Shown: positions 22,601 to 35,168 of the stretch, piece after piece
Layout of the letters: each line of letters starts with the position of its first letter
How positions within the stretch are numbered: the stretch's first letter is position 1
NCBI GenBank assembly: GCA_037893245.1
Contig: JBAIAA010001511.1
Location: 1-64,000 of the forward strand
DNA from: Crossaster papposus
Taxonomy: Eukaryota > Echinodermata > Asteroidea > Velatida > Solasteridae
Length of the DNA stretch: 64,000 bases
Direction of reading: 5' to 3'
Program-made: the position numbers and the translations under genes
The notes under the pieces: model-generated
Seen by the model: only the letters and a program-made list of their open reading frames with translations
What the model was told of the DNA's origin: nothing
Databases searched by the model: none

Positions 22601-25450
22601 AAGTGTGCATAAGAAATATGTAAAGGGAAAGAAGTGTGCATAAGAAATATGTAAAGGGAAAGAAGTGTGCATAAGAAATATGTAAAGGGAAAGAAGTGTG
22701 CATAAGAAATATGTAAAGGGAAAGAAGTGTGCATAAGAAATGTGTAAAGGGAAAGAAGTGTGCATAAGAAATATGTAAAGGGAAAGAAGTGTGCATAAGA
22801 AATATGTAAAGGGAAAGAAGTGTGCATAAGAAATATGTAAAGGGAAAGAAGTGTGCATAAGAAATATGTAAAGGGAAAGAAGTGTGCATAAGAAATATGT
22901 AAAGGGAAAGATTTGTGCATAAGAAATATGTAAAGGGAAAGAAGTGTGCATAAGAAATATGTAAAGGGAAAGAAGTGTGCATAAGAAATATGTAAAGGGA
23001 AAGAAGTGTGCATAAGAAATATGTAAAGGGAAAGAAGTGTGCATAAGAAATATGTAAAGGGAAAGAAGTGTGCATAAGAAATATGTAAAGGGAAAGAAGT
23101 GTGCATAAGAAATATGTAAAGGGAAAGAAGTGTGCATAAGAAATATGTAAAGGGAAAGAAGTGTGCATAAGAAATATGTAAAGGGAAAGAAGTGTGCATA
23201 AGAAATATGTAAAGGGAAAGAAGTGTGCATAAAAAATATGTAAAGGGAAAGAAGTGTGCATAAGAAATATGTAAAGGGAAAGAAGTGTGCATAAGAAATA
23301 TGTAAAGGGAAAGAAGTGTGCATAAGAAATATGTAAAGGGAAAGAAGTGTGCATAAGAAATATGTAAAGGGAAAGAAGTGTGCATAAGAAATATGTAAAG
23401 GGAAAGAAGTGTGCATAAGAAATATGTAAAGGGAAAGAAGTGTGCATAAGAAATATGTAAAGGTAAAGAAGTGTGCATAAGAAATATGTAAAGGGAAAGA
23501 AGTGTGCATAAGAAATATGTAAAGGGAAAGAAGTGTGCATAAAAAATATGTAAAGGGAAAGAAGTGTGCATAAGAAATAAACACATGATGTGGGAACAAG
23601 CCCTCGAGGTAAATATGTAAAGGGAAAGAAGTGTGCATAAGAAATATGTAAAGGGAAAGAAGTGTGCATAAGAAATATGTAAAGGGAAAGAAGTGTGCAT
23701 AAGAAATATGTAAAGGGAAAGAAGTGTGCATAAGAAATATGTAAAGGGAAAGAAGTGTGCATAAGAAATATGTAAAGGGAAAGAAGTGTGCATAAGAAAT
23801 ATGTAAAGGGAAAGAAGTGTGCATAAGAAATATGTAAAGGGAAAGAAGTGTGCATAAGAAATATGTAAAGGGAAAGAAGTGTGCATAAGAAATATGTAAA
23901 GGGAAAGAAGTGGGCATAAGAAATATGTAAAGGGAAAGAAGTGTGCATAAGAAATATGTAAAGGGAAAGAAGTGTGCATAAGAAATATGTAAAGGGAAAG
24001 AAGTGTGCATAAGAAATATGTAAAGGGAAAGAAGTGTGCATAAGAAATATGTAAAGGGAAAGAAGTGTGCATAAGAAATATGTAAAGGGAAAGAAGTGTG
24101 CATAAGAAATATGTAAAGGGAAAGAAGTGTGCATAAGAAATATGTAAAGGGAAAGAAGTGTGCATAAGAAATATGTAAAGGGAAAGAAGTGTGCATAAGA
24201 AATATGTAAAGGGAAAGAAGTGTGCATAAGAAATATGTAAAGGGAAAGAAGTGTGCATAAGAAATATGTAAAGGGAAAGAAGTGTGCATAAGAAATATGT
24301 AAAGGGAAAGATTTGTGCATAAGAAATATGTAAAGGGAAAGAAGTGTGCATAAGAAATATGTAAAGGGAAAGAAGTGTGCATAAGAAATATGTAAAGGGA
24401 AAGAAGTGTGCATAAGAAATATGTAAAGGGAAAGAAGTGTGCATAAGAAATATGTAAAGGGAAAGAAGTGTGCATAAGAAATATGTAAAGGGAAAGAAGT
24501 GTGCATAAGAAATATGTAAAGGGAAAGAAGTGTGCATAAGAAATATGTAAAGGGAAAGAAGTGTGCATAAGAAATATGTAAAGGGAAAGAAGTGTGCATA
24601 AGAAATATGTAAAGGGAAAGAAGTGTGCATAAGAAATATGTAAAGGGAAAGAAGTGTGCATAAGAAATATGTAAAGTGAAAGAAGTGTGCATAAGAAATA
24701 TGTAAAGGGAAAGAAGTGTGCATAAGAAATATGTAAAGGGAAAGAAGTGTGCATAAGAAATATGTAAAGGGAAAGAAGTGTGCATAAGAAATATGTAAAG
24801 GGAAAGAAGTGTGCATAAGAAATATGTAAAGGGAAAGAAGTGTGCATAAGAAATATGTAAAGGGAAAGAAGTGTGCTTAAGAAATATGTAAAGGGAAAGA
24901 AGTGTGCATAAGAAATATGTAAAGGGAAAGAAGTGTGCATAAGAAATATGTAAAGGGAAAGAAGTGTGCATAAGAAATATGTAAAGGGAAAGAAGTGTGC
25001 ATAAGAAATATGTAAAGGGAAAGAAGTGTGCATAAGAAATATGTAAAGGGAAAGAAGTGTGCATAAGAAATATGTAAAGGGAAAGAAGTGTGCATAAGAA
25101 ATATGTAAAGGGAAAGAAGTGTGCATAAGAAATATGTAAAGGGAAAGAAGTGTGCATAAGAAATATGTAAAGGGAAAGAAGTGTGCATAAGAAATATGTA
25201 AAGGGAAAGAAGTGTGCATAAGAAATATGTAAAGGGCAAGAAGTGTGCATAAGAAATATGTAAAGGGAAAGAAGTGTGCATAAGAAATATGTAAAGGGAA
25301 AGAAGTGTGCATAAATAATATGTAAAGGGAAAGAAGTGTGCATAAGAAATATGTAAAGGGAAAGAAGTGTGCATAAGAAATATGTAAAGGGAAAGAAGTG
25401 TGCATAAGAAATATGTAAAGGGAAAGATTTGTGCATAAGAAATATGTAAA
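19700..25450 (+). repeat. Sub-array carrying the AAAGATTTGTG monomer variant
   Basis: A two-base change turns AAAGAAGTGTG into AAAGATTTGTG in scattered monomers at about 19712, 19805, 20426, 21795, 22197, 22290, 22910, 24310 and 25426. I did not see it outside this interval. Recurrence of an adjacent double change in separated monomers points to local HOR spreading from one mutant monomer. Confidence 0.75.
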
Positions 25451-27770
25451 GGGAAAGAAGTGTGCATAAGAAATATGTAAAGGGAAAGAAGTGTGCATAA
25501 GAAATATGTAAAGGGAAAGAAGTGTGCATAAGAAATATGTAAAGGGAAAGAAGTGTGCATAAGAAATATGTAAAGGGAAAGAAGTGTGCATAAGAAATAT
25601 GTAAAGGGAAAGAAGTGTGCATAAGAAATATGTAAAGGGAAAGAAGTGTGCATAAGAAATATGTATAAAGGGAAAGAAGTGTGCATAAGAAATATGTAAA
25701 GGGAAAGAAGTGTGCATAAGAAATATGTAAAGGGAAAGAAGTGTGCATAAGAAATATGTAAAGGGAAAGAAGTGTGCATAAGAAATATGTAAAGTGAAAG
25801 AAGTGTGCATAAGAAATATGTAAAGGGAAAGAAGTGTGCATAAGAAATATGTAAAGGGAAAGAAGTGTGCATAAGAAATATGTAAAGGGAAAGAAGTGTG
25901 CATAAGAAATATGTAAAGGGAAAGAAGTGTGCATAAGAAATATGTAAAGGGAAAGAAGTGTGCATAAGAAATATGTAAAGGGAAAGAAGTGTGCTTAAGA
26001 AATATGTAAAGGGAAAGAAGTGTGCATAAGAAATATGTAAAGGGAAAGAAGTGTGCATAAGAAATATGTAAAGGGAAAGAAGTGTGCATAAGAAATATGT
26101 AAAGGGAAAGAAGTGTGCATAAGAAATATGTAAAGGGAAAGAAGTGTGCATAAGAAATATGTAAAGGGAAAGAAGTGTGCATAAGAAATATGTAAAGGGA
26201 AAGAAGTGTGCATAAGAAATATGTAAAGGGAAAGAAGTGTGCATAAGAAATATGTAAAGGGAAAGAAGTGTGCATAAGAAATATGTAAAGGGAAAGAAGT
26301 GTGCATAAGAAATATGTAAAGGGAAAGAAGTGTGCATAAGAAATATGTAAAGGGCAAGAAGTGTGCATAAGAAATATGTAAAGGGAAAGAAGTGTGCATA
26401 AGAAATATGTAAAGGGAAAGAAGTGTGCATAAATAATATGTAAAGGGAAAGAAGTGTGCATAAGAAATATGTAAAGGGAAAGAAGTGTGCATAAGAAATA
26501 TGTAAAGGGAAAGAAGTGTGCATAAGAAATATGTAAAGGGAAAGAAGTGTGCATAAGAAATATGTAAAGGGAAAGAAGTGTGCATAATAAATATGTAAAG
26601 GGAAAGAAGTGTGCATAATAAATATGTAAAGGGAAAGAAGTGTGCATAATAAATATGTAAAGGGAAAGAAGTGTGCATAAGAAATATGTAAAGGGAAAGA
26701 AGTGTGCATAAGAAATATGTAAAGGGAAAGAAGTGTGCATAAGAAATATGTAAAGGGAAAGAAGTGTGCATAAGAAATATGTAAAGGGAAAGAAGTGTGC
26801 ATAAGAAATATGTAAAGGGAAAGAAGTGTGCATAAGAAATATGTAAAGGGAAAGAAGTGTGCATAAGAAATATGTAAAGGGAAAGAAGTGTGCATAAGAA
26901 ATATGTAAAGGGAAAGAAGTGTGCATAAGAAATATGTAAAGGGAAAGAAGTGTGCATAAGAAATATGTAAAGGGAAAGAAGTGTGCATAAGAAATATGTA
27001 AAGGGAAAGAAGTGTGCATAAGAAATATGTAAAGGGAAAGAAGTGTGCATAAGAAATATGTAAAGGGAAAGAAGTGTGCATAAGAAATATGTAAAGGGAA
27101 AGAAGTGTGCATAAGAAATATGTAAAGGGAAAGAAGTGTGCATAAGAAATATGTAAAGGGAAAGAAGTGTGCATAAGAAATATGTAAAGGGAAAGAAGTG
27201 TGCATAAGAAATATGTAAAGGGAAAGAAGTGTGCATAAGAAATATGTAAAGGGAAAGAAGTGTGCATAAGAAATATGTAAAGGGAAAGAAGTGTGCATAA
27301 GAAATATGTAAAGGGAAAGAAGTGTGCATAAGAAATATGTAAAGGGAAAGAAGTGTGCATAAGAAATATGTAAAGGGAAAGAAGTGTGCATAAGAAATAT
27401 GTAAAGGGAAAGAAGTGTGCATAAGAAATATGTAAAGGGAAAGAAGTGTGCATAAGAAATATGTAAAGGGAAAGAAGTGTGCATAAGAAATATGTAAAGG
27501 GAAAGAAGTGTGCATAAGAAATATGTAAAGGGAAAGAAGTGTGCATAAGAAATATGTAAAGGGAAAGAAGTGTGCATAAGAAATATGTAAAGGGAAAGAA
27601 GTGTGCATAAGAAATATGTAAAGGGAAAGAAGTGTGCATAAGAAATATGTAAAGGGAAAGAAGTGTGCATAAGAAATATGTAAAGGGCAAGAAGTGTGCA
27701 TAAGAAATATGTAAAGGGAAAGAAGTGTGCATAAGAAATATGTAAAGGGAAAGAAGTGTGCATAAATAAT
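24673..27770 (+). repeat. Local HOR with 1,118-bp and 1,333-bp offsets
   Basis: Four rare variants repeat with a fixed offset: AAAGTGAAAG at 24673 and 25791, GTGTGCTTAAG at 24871 and 25989, GGGCAAG at 25234 and 26352, and ATAAATAATATG at 25311 and 26429. Each pair is 1,118 bp apart (36 monomers plus the 2-bp insertion near 25664). The last two tags recur once more 1,333 bp on (27685, 27762), which is exactly 43 monomers. This is a nested duplication of about 36-43 monomers. Confidence 0.85.
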
Positions 27771-30700
27771 ATGTAAAGGGAAAGAAGTGTGCATAAGAAA
27801 TATGTAAAGGGAAAGAAGTGTGCATAAGAAATATGTAAAGGGAAAGAAGTGTGCATAAGAAATATGTAAAGGGAAAGAAGTGTGCATAAGAAATATGTAA
27901 AGGGAAAGAAGTGTGCATAATAAATATGTAAAGGGAAAGAAGTGTGCATAATAAATATGTAAAGGGAAAGAAGTGTGCATAAGAAATATGTAAAGGGAAA
28001 GAAGTGTGCATAAGAAATATGTAAAGGGAAAGAAGTGTGCATAAGAAATATGTAAAGGGAAAGAAGTGTGCATAAGAAATATGTAAAGGGAAAGAAGTGT
28101 GCATAAGAAATATGTAAAGGGAAAGAAGTGTGCATAAGAAATATGTAAAGGGAAAGAAGTGTGCATAAGAAATATGTAAAGGGAAAGAAGTGTGCATAAG
28201 AAATATGTAAAGGGAAAGAAGTGTGCATAAGAAATATGTAAAGGGAAAGAAGTGTGCATAAGAAATATGTAAAGGGAAAGAAGTGTGCATAAGAAATATG
28301 TAAAGGGAAAGAAGTGTGCATAAGAAATATGTAAAGGGAAAGAAGTGTGCATAAGAAATATGTAAAGGGAAAGAAGTGTGCATAAGAAATATGTAAAGGG
28401 AAAGAAGTGTGCATAAGAAATATGTAAAGGGAAAGAAGTGTGCATAAGAAATATGTAAAGGGAAAGAAGTGTGCATAAGAAATATGTAAAGGGAAAGAAG
28501 TGTGCATAAGAAATATGTAAAGGGAAAGAAGTGTGCATAAGAAATATGTAAAGGGAAAGAAGTGTGCATAAGAAATATGTAAAGGGAAAGAAGTGTGCAT
28601 AAGAAATATGTAAAGGGAAAGAAGTGTGCATAAGAAATATGTAAAGGGAAAGAAGTGTGCATAAGAAATATGTAAAGGGAAAGAAGTGTGCATAAGAAAT
28701 ATGTAAAGGGAAAGAAGTGTGCATAAGAAATATGTAAAGGGAAAGAAGTGTGCATAAGAAATATGTAAAGGGAAAGAAGTGTGCATAAGAAATATGTAAA
28801 GGGAAAGAAGTGTGCATAAGAAATATGTAAAGGGAAAGAAGTGTGCATAAGAAATATGTAAAGGGAAAGAAGTGTGCATAAGAAATATGTAAAGGGAAAG
28901 AAGTGTGCATAAGAAATATGTAAAGGGAAAGAAGTGTGCATAAGAAATATGTAAAGGGAAAGAAGTGTGCATAAGAAATATGTAAAGGGAAAGAAGTGTG
29001 CATAAGAAATATGTAAAGGGAAAGAAGTGTGCATAAGAAATATGTAAAGGGAAAGAAGTGTGCATAAGAAATATGTAAAGGGAAAGAAGTGTGCATAAGA
29101 AATATGTAAAGGGAAAGAAGTGTGCATAAGAAATATGTAAAGGGAAAGAAGTGTGCATAAGAAATATGTAAAGGGAAAGAAGTGTGCATAAGAAATATGT
29201 AAAGGGAAAGAAGTGTGCATAAGAAATATGTAAAGGGAAAGAAGTGTGCATAAGAAATATGTAAAGGGAAAGAAGTGTGCATAAGAAATATGTAAAGGGA
29301 AAGAAGTGTGCATAAGAAATATGTAAAGGGAAAGAAGTGTGCATAAGAAATATGTAAAGGGAAAGAAGTGTGCATAAGAAATATGTAAAGGGAAAGAAGT
29401 GTGCATAAGAAATATGTAAAGGGAAAGAAGTGTGCATAAAAAATATGTAAAGGGAAAGAAGTGTGCATAAGAAATAAACACATGATGTGGGAACAAGCCC
29501 TCGAGGTAAATATGTAAAGGGAAAGAAGTGTGCATAAGAAATATGTAAAGGGAAAGAAGTGTGCATAAGAAATATGTAAAGGGAAAGAAGTGTGCATAAG
29601 AAATATGTAAAGGGAAAGAAGTGTGCATAAGAAATATGTAAAGGGAAAGAAGTGTGCATAAGAAATATGTAAAGGGAAAGAAGTGTGCATAAGAAATATG
29701 TAAAGGGAAAGAAGTGTGCATAAGAAATATGTAAAGGGAAAGAAGTGTGCATAAGAAATATGTAAAGGGAAAGAAGTGTGCATAAGAAATATGTAAAGGG
29801 AAAGAAGTGTGCATAAGAAATATGTAAAGGGAAAGAAGTGTGCATAAGAAATATGTAAAGGGAAAGAAGTGGGCATAAGAAATATGTAAAGGGAAAGAAG
29901 TGTGCATAAGAAATATGTAAAGGGAAAGAAGTGGGCATAAGAAATATGTAAAGGGAAAGAAGTGTGCATAAGAAATATGTAAAGGGAAAGAAGTGTGCAT
30001 AAGAAATATGTAAAGGGAAAGAAGTGTGCATAAGAAATATGTAAAGGGAAAGAAGTGTGCATAAGAAATATGTAAAGGGAAAGAAGTGTGCATAAGAAAT
30101 ATGTAAAGGGAAAGAAGTGTGCATAAGAAATATGTAAAGGGAAAGAAGTGTGCATAAGAAATATGTAAAGGGAAAGAAGTGTGCATAAGAAATATGTAAA
30201 GGGAAAGAAGTGTGCATAAGAAATATGTAAAGGGAAAGAAGTGTGCATAAGAAATATGTAAAGGGAAAGAAGTGTGCATAAGAAATATGTAAAGGGAAAG
30301 AAGTGTGCATAAGAAATATGTAAAGGGAAAGAAGTGTGCATAAGAAATATGTAAAGGGAAAGAAGTGTGCATAAGAAATATGTAAAGGGAAAGAAGTGTG
30401 CATAAGAAATATGTAAAGGGAAAGAAGTGTGCATAAGAAATATGTAAAGGGAAAGAAGTGTGCATAAGAAATATGTAAAGGGAAAGAAGTGTGTATAAGA
30501 AATATGTAAAGGGAAAGAAGTGTGCATAAGAAATATGTAAAGGGAAAGAAGTGTGCATAAGAAATATGTAAAGGGAAAGAAGTGTGCATTAGAAATATGT
30601 AAAGGGAAAGAAGTGTGCATAAGAAATATGTAAAGGGAAAGAAGTGTGCATAAGAAATATGTAAAGGGAAAGAAGTGTGCATAAGAAATATGTAAAGGGA

Positions 30701-32679
30701 AAGAAGTGTGCATAAGAAATATGTAAAGGGAAAGAAGTGTGCATAAGGAATATGTAAAGGGAAAGAAGTGTGCATAAGGAATATGTAAAGGGAAAGAAGT
30801 GTGCATAAGAAATATGTAAAGGGAAAGAAGTGTGCATAAGAAATATGTAAAGGGAAAGAAGTGTGCATAAGAAATATGTAAAGGGAAAGAAGTGTGCATA
30901 AGAAATATGTAAAGGGAAAGAAGTGTGCATAAGAAATATGTAAAGGGAAAGAAGTGTGCATAAGAAATATGTAAAGGGAAAGAAGTGTGCATAAGAAATA
31001 TGTAAAGGGAAAGAAGTGTGCATAAGAAATATGTAAAGGGAAAGAAGTGTGCATAAGAAATATGTAAAGGGAAAGAAGTGTGCATAAGAAATATGTAAAG
31101 GGAAAGAAGTGTGCATAAGAAATATGTAAAGGGAAAGAAGTGTGCATAAGAAATATGTAAAGGGAAAGAAGTGTGCATAAGAAATATGTAAAGGGAAAGA
31201 AGTGTGCATAAGAAATATGTAAAGGGAAAGAAGTGTGCATAAGAAATATGTAAAGGGAAAGAAGTGTGCATAAGAAATATGTAAAGGGAAAGAAGTGTGC
31301 ATAAGAAATATGTAAAGGGAAAGAAGTGTGCATAAGAAATATGTAAAGGGAAAGAAGTGTGCATAAGAAATATGTAAAGGGAAAGAAGTGTGCATAAGAA
31401 ATATGTAAAGGGAAAGAAGTGTGCATAAGAAATATGTAAAGGGAAAGAAGTGTGCATAAGAAATATGTAAAGGGAAAGAAGTGTGCATAAGAAATATGTA
31501 AAGGGAAAGAAGTGTGCATAAGAAATATGTAAAGGGAAAGAAGTGTGCATAAGAAATATGTAAAGGGAAAGAAGTGTGCATAAGAAATATGTAAAGGGAA
31601 AGAAGTGTGCATAAGAAATATGTAAAGGGAAAGAAGTGTGCATAAGAAATATGTAAAGGGAAAGAAGTGTGCATAAGAAATATGTAAAGGGAAAGAAGTG
31701 TGCATAAGAAATATGTAAAGGGTAAGAAGTGTGCATAAGAAATATGTAAAGGGAAAGAAGTGTGCATAAGAAATATGTAAAGGGAAAGAAGTGTGCATAA
31801 GAAATATGTAAAGGGAAAGAAGTGTGCATAAGAAATATGTAAAGGGAAAGAAGTGTGCATAAGAAATATGTAAAGGGAAAGAAGTGTGCATAAGAAATAT
31901 GTAAAGGGAAAGAAGTGTGCATAAGAAATATGTAAAGGGAAAGAAGTGTGCATAAGAAATATGTAAAGGGAAAGAAGTGTGCATAAGAAATATGTAAAGG
32001 GAAAGAAGTGTGCATAAGAAATGTGTAAAGGGAAAGAAGTGTGCATACGAAATATGTAAAGGGAAAGAAGTGTGCATAAGAAATATGTAAAGGGAAAGAA
32101 GTGTGCATAAGAAATATGTAAAGGGAAAGAAGTGTGCATAAGAAATATGTAAAGGGAAAGAAGTGTGCATAAGAAATATGTAAAGGGAAAGAAGTGTGCA
32201 TAAGAAATATGTAAAGGGAAAGAAGTGTGCATAAGAAATATGTAAAGGGAAAGAAGTGTGCATAAGAAATATGTAAAGGGAAAGAAGTGTGCATAAGAAA
32301 TATGTAAAGGGAAAGAAGTGTGCATAAGAAATATGTAAAGGGAAAGAAGTGTGCATAAGAAATATGTAAAGGGAAAGAAGTGTGCATAAGAAATATGTAA
32401 AGGGAAAGAAGTGTGCATAAGAAATATGTAAAGGGAAAGAAGTGTGCATAAGAAATATGTAAAGGGAAAGAAGTGTGCATAAGAAATATGTAAAGGGAAA
32501 GAAGTGTGCATAAGAAATATGTAAAGGGAAAGAAGTGTGCATAAGAAATATGTAAAGGGAAAGAAGTGTGCATAAGAAATATGTAAAGGGAAAGAAGTGT
32601 GCATAAGAAATATGTAAAGGGAAAGAAGTGTGCATAAGAAATATGTAAAGGGAAAGAAGTGTGCATAAGAAATATGTAA

Positions 32680-35168
32680 AGGGAAACAAGTGTGCATAAG
32701 AAATATGTAAAGGGAAAGAAGTGTGCATAGGAAATATGTAAAGGGAAAGAAGTGTGCATAAGAAATATGTAACGGGAAAGAAGTGTGCATAAGAAATATG
32801 TAAAGGGAAAGAAGTGTGCATAAGAAATATGTAAAGGTAAAGAAGTGTGCATAAGAAATATGTAAAGGGAAAGAAGTGTGCATAATAAATATGTAAAGGG
32901 AAAGAAGTGTGCATACAAAATATGTAAAGGGAAAGAAGTGTGCATAAGAAATAAACACATGATGTGGGAACAAGCCCTCGAGGTAAATATGTAAAGGGAA
33001 ATAAGTGTGCATAAGAAATATGTAAAGGGAAAGAAGTGTGCATAAGAAATATGTAAAGGGAAAGAAGTGTGCATAAGAAATATGTAAAGGGAAAGAAGTG
33101 TGCATAAGAAATATGTAAAGGGAAAGAAGTGTGCATAAGAAATATGTAAAGGGAAAGAAGTGTGCATAAGAAATATGTAAAGGGAAAGAAGTGTGCATAA
33201 GAAATATGTAAAGGGAAAGAAGTGTGCATAAGAAATATGTAAAGGGAAAGAAGTGTGCATAAGAAATATGTAAAGGGAAAGAAGTGTGCATAAGAAATAT
33301 GTAAAGGGAAAGAAGTGTGCATAAGAAATATGTAAAGGGAAAGAAGTGTGCATAAGAAATATGTAAAGGGAAAGAAGTGTGCATAAGAAATATGTAAAGG
33401 GAAAGAAGTGTGCATAAGAAATATGTAAAGGGAAAGAAGTGTGCATAAGAAATATGTAAAGGGAAAGAAGTGTGCATAAGAAATATGTAAAGGGAAAGAA
33501 GTGTGCATAAGAAATATGTAAAGGGAAAGAAGTGTGCATAAGAAATATGTAAAGGGAAAGAAGTGTGCATAAGAAATATGTAAAGGGAAAGAAGTGTGCA
33601 TAAGAAATATGTAAAGGGAAAGAAGTGTGCATAAGAAATATGTAAAGGGAAAGAAGTGTGCATAAGAAATATGTAAAGGGAAAGAAGTGTGCATAAGAAA
33701 TATGTAAAGGGAAAGAAGTGTGCATAAGAAATATGTAAAGGGAAAGAAGTGTGCATAAGAAATATGTAAAGGGAAAGAAGTGTGCATAAGAAATATGTAA
33801 AGGGAAAGAAGTGTGCATAAGAAATATGTAAAGGGAAAGAAGTGTGCATAAGAAATATGTAAAGGGAAAGAAGTGTGCATAAGAAATATGTAAAGAGAAA
33901 GAAGTGTGCATAAGAAATATGTAAAGGGAAAGAAGTGTGCATAAGAAATATGTAAAGGGAAAGAAGTGTGCATAAGAAATATGTAAAGGGAAAGAAGTGT
34001 GCATAAGAAATATGTAAAGGGAAAGAAGTGTGCATAAGAAATATGTAAAGGGAAAGAAGTGTGCATAAGAAATATGTAAAGGGAAAGAAGTGTGCATAAG
34101 AAATATGTAAAGGGAAAGAAGTGTGCATAAGAAATATGTAAAGGGAAAGAAGTGTGCATAAGAAATATGTAAAGGGAAACAAGTGTGCATAAGAAATATG
34201 TAAAGGGAAAGAAGTGTGCATAGGAAATATGTAAAGGGAAAGAAGTGTGCATAAGAAATATGTAACGGGAAAGAAGTGTGCATAAGAAATATGTAAAGGG
34301 AAAGAAGTGTGCATAATAAATATGTAAAGGGAAAGAAGTGTGCATACAAAATATGTAAAGGGAAAGAAGTGTGCATAAGAAATATGTAAAGGGAAAGAAG
34401 TGTGCATAAGAAATATGTAAAGGGAAAGAAGTGTGCATAAGAAATATGTAAAGGGAAAGAAGTGTGCATAAGAAATAAACACATGATGTGGGAACAAGCC
34501 CTCGAGGTAAATATGTAAAGGGAAAGAAGTGTGCATAAGAAATATGTAAAGGGAAAGAAGTGTGCATAAGAAATATGTAAAGGGAAAGAAGTGTGCATAA
34601 GAAATATGTAAAGGGAAAGAAGTGTGCATAAGAAATATGTAAAGGGAAAGAAGTGTGCATAAGAAATATGTAAAGGGAAAGAAGTGTGCATAAGAAATAT
34701 GTAAAGGGAAAGAAGTGTGCATAAGAAATATGTAAAGGGAAAGAAGTGTGCATAAGAAATATGTAAAGGGAAAGAAGTGTGCATAAGAAATATGTAAAGG
34801 GAAAGAAGTGTGCATAAGAAATATGTAAAGGGAAAGAAGTGTGCATAAGAAATATGTAAAGGGAAAGAAGTGTGCATAAGAAATATGTAAAGGGAAAGAA
34901 GTGTGCATAAGAAATATGTAAAGGGAAACAAGTGTGCATAAGAAATATGTAAAGGGAAAGAAGTGTGCATAGGAAATATGTAAAGGGAAAGAAGTGTGCA
35001 TAAGAAATATGTAACGGGAAAGAAGTGTGCATAAGAAATATGTAAAGGGAAAGAAGTGTGCATAATAAATATGTAAAGGGAAAGAAGTGTGCATACAAAA
35101 TATGTAAAGGGAAAGAAGTGTGCATAAGAAATAAACACATGATGTGGGAACAAGCCCTCGAGGTAAAT
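32680..35168 (+). repeat. Local HOR tagged by AAACAAGTG, CATAGGAAAT and GTAACGGG
   Basis: A block carrying AAACAAGTG, CATAGGAAAT, GTAACGGG and CATACAAAAT in that order occurs three times, with AACGGG at 32771, 34264 and 35013. The spacings are 1,493 bp (47 monomers plus one 36-bp element) and 749 bp (23 monomers plus one 36-bp element). Each block leads to a 36-bp element (32953, 34477, 35133). Those at 32953 and 35133 are followed by an AAATAAGTG monomer. Confidence 0.85.

Larger units (their letters stand above)
6402..35168 (+). repeat. Ten 36-bp elements of the GAGGTAAAT type (domain II set)
   Basis: Elements start at 6402, 11173, 14829, 18485, 21094, 23579, 29476, 32953, 34477 and 35133. 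All ten end GAGGTAAAT, where every element outside this domain ends GAGTTAAAT or GAGTTTAAT. In most, the second monomer upstream carries CATAAAAAAT (or CATACAAAAT from 32.9 kb on). In five (6402, 11173, 14829, 18485, 29476) the same pair of GTGGGC variants follows at exactly +393 and +455, so they head copies of one HOR. The T-to-G change removes the only minus-strand stop of the element, which explains the very long open frame in this domain. Confidence 0.92.
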
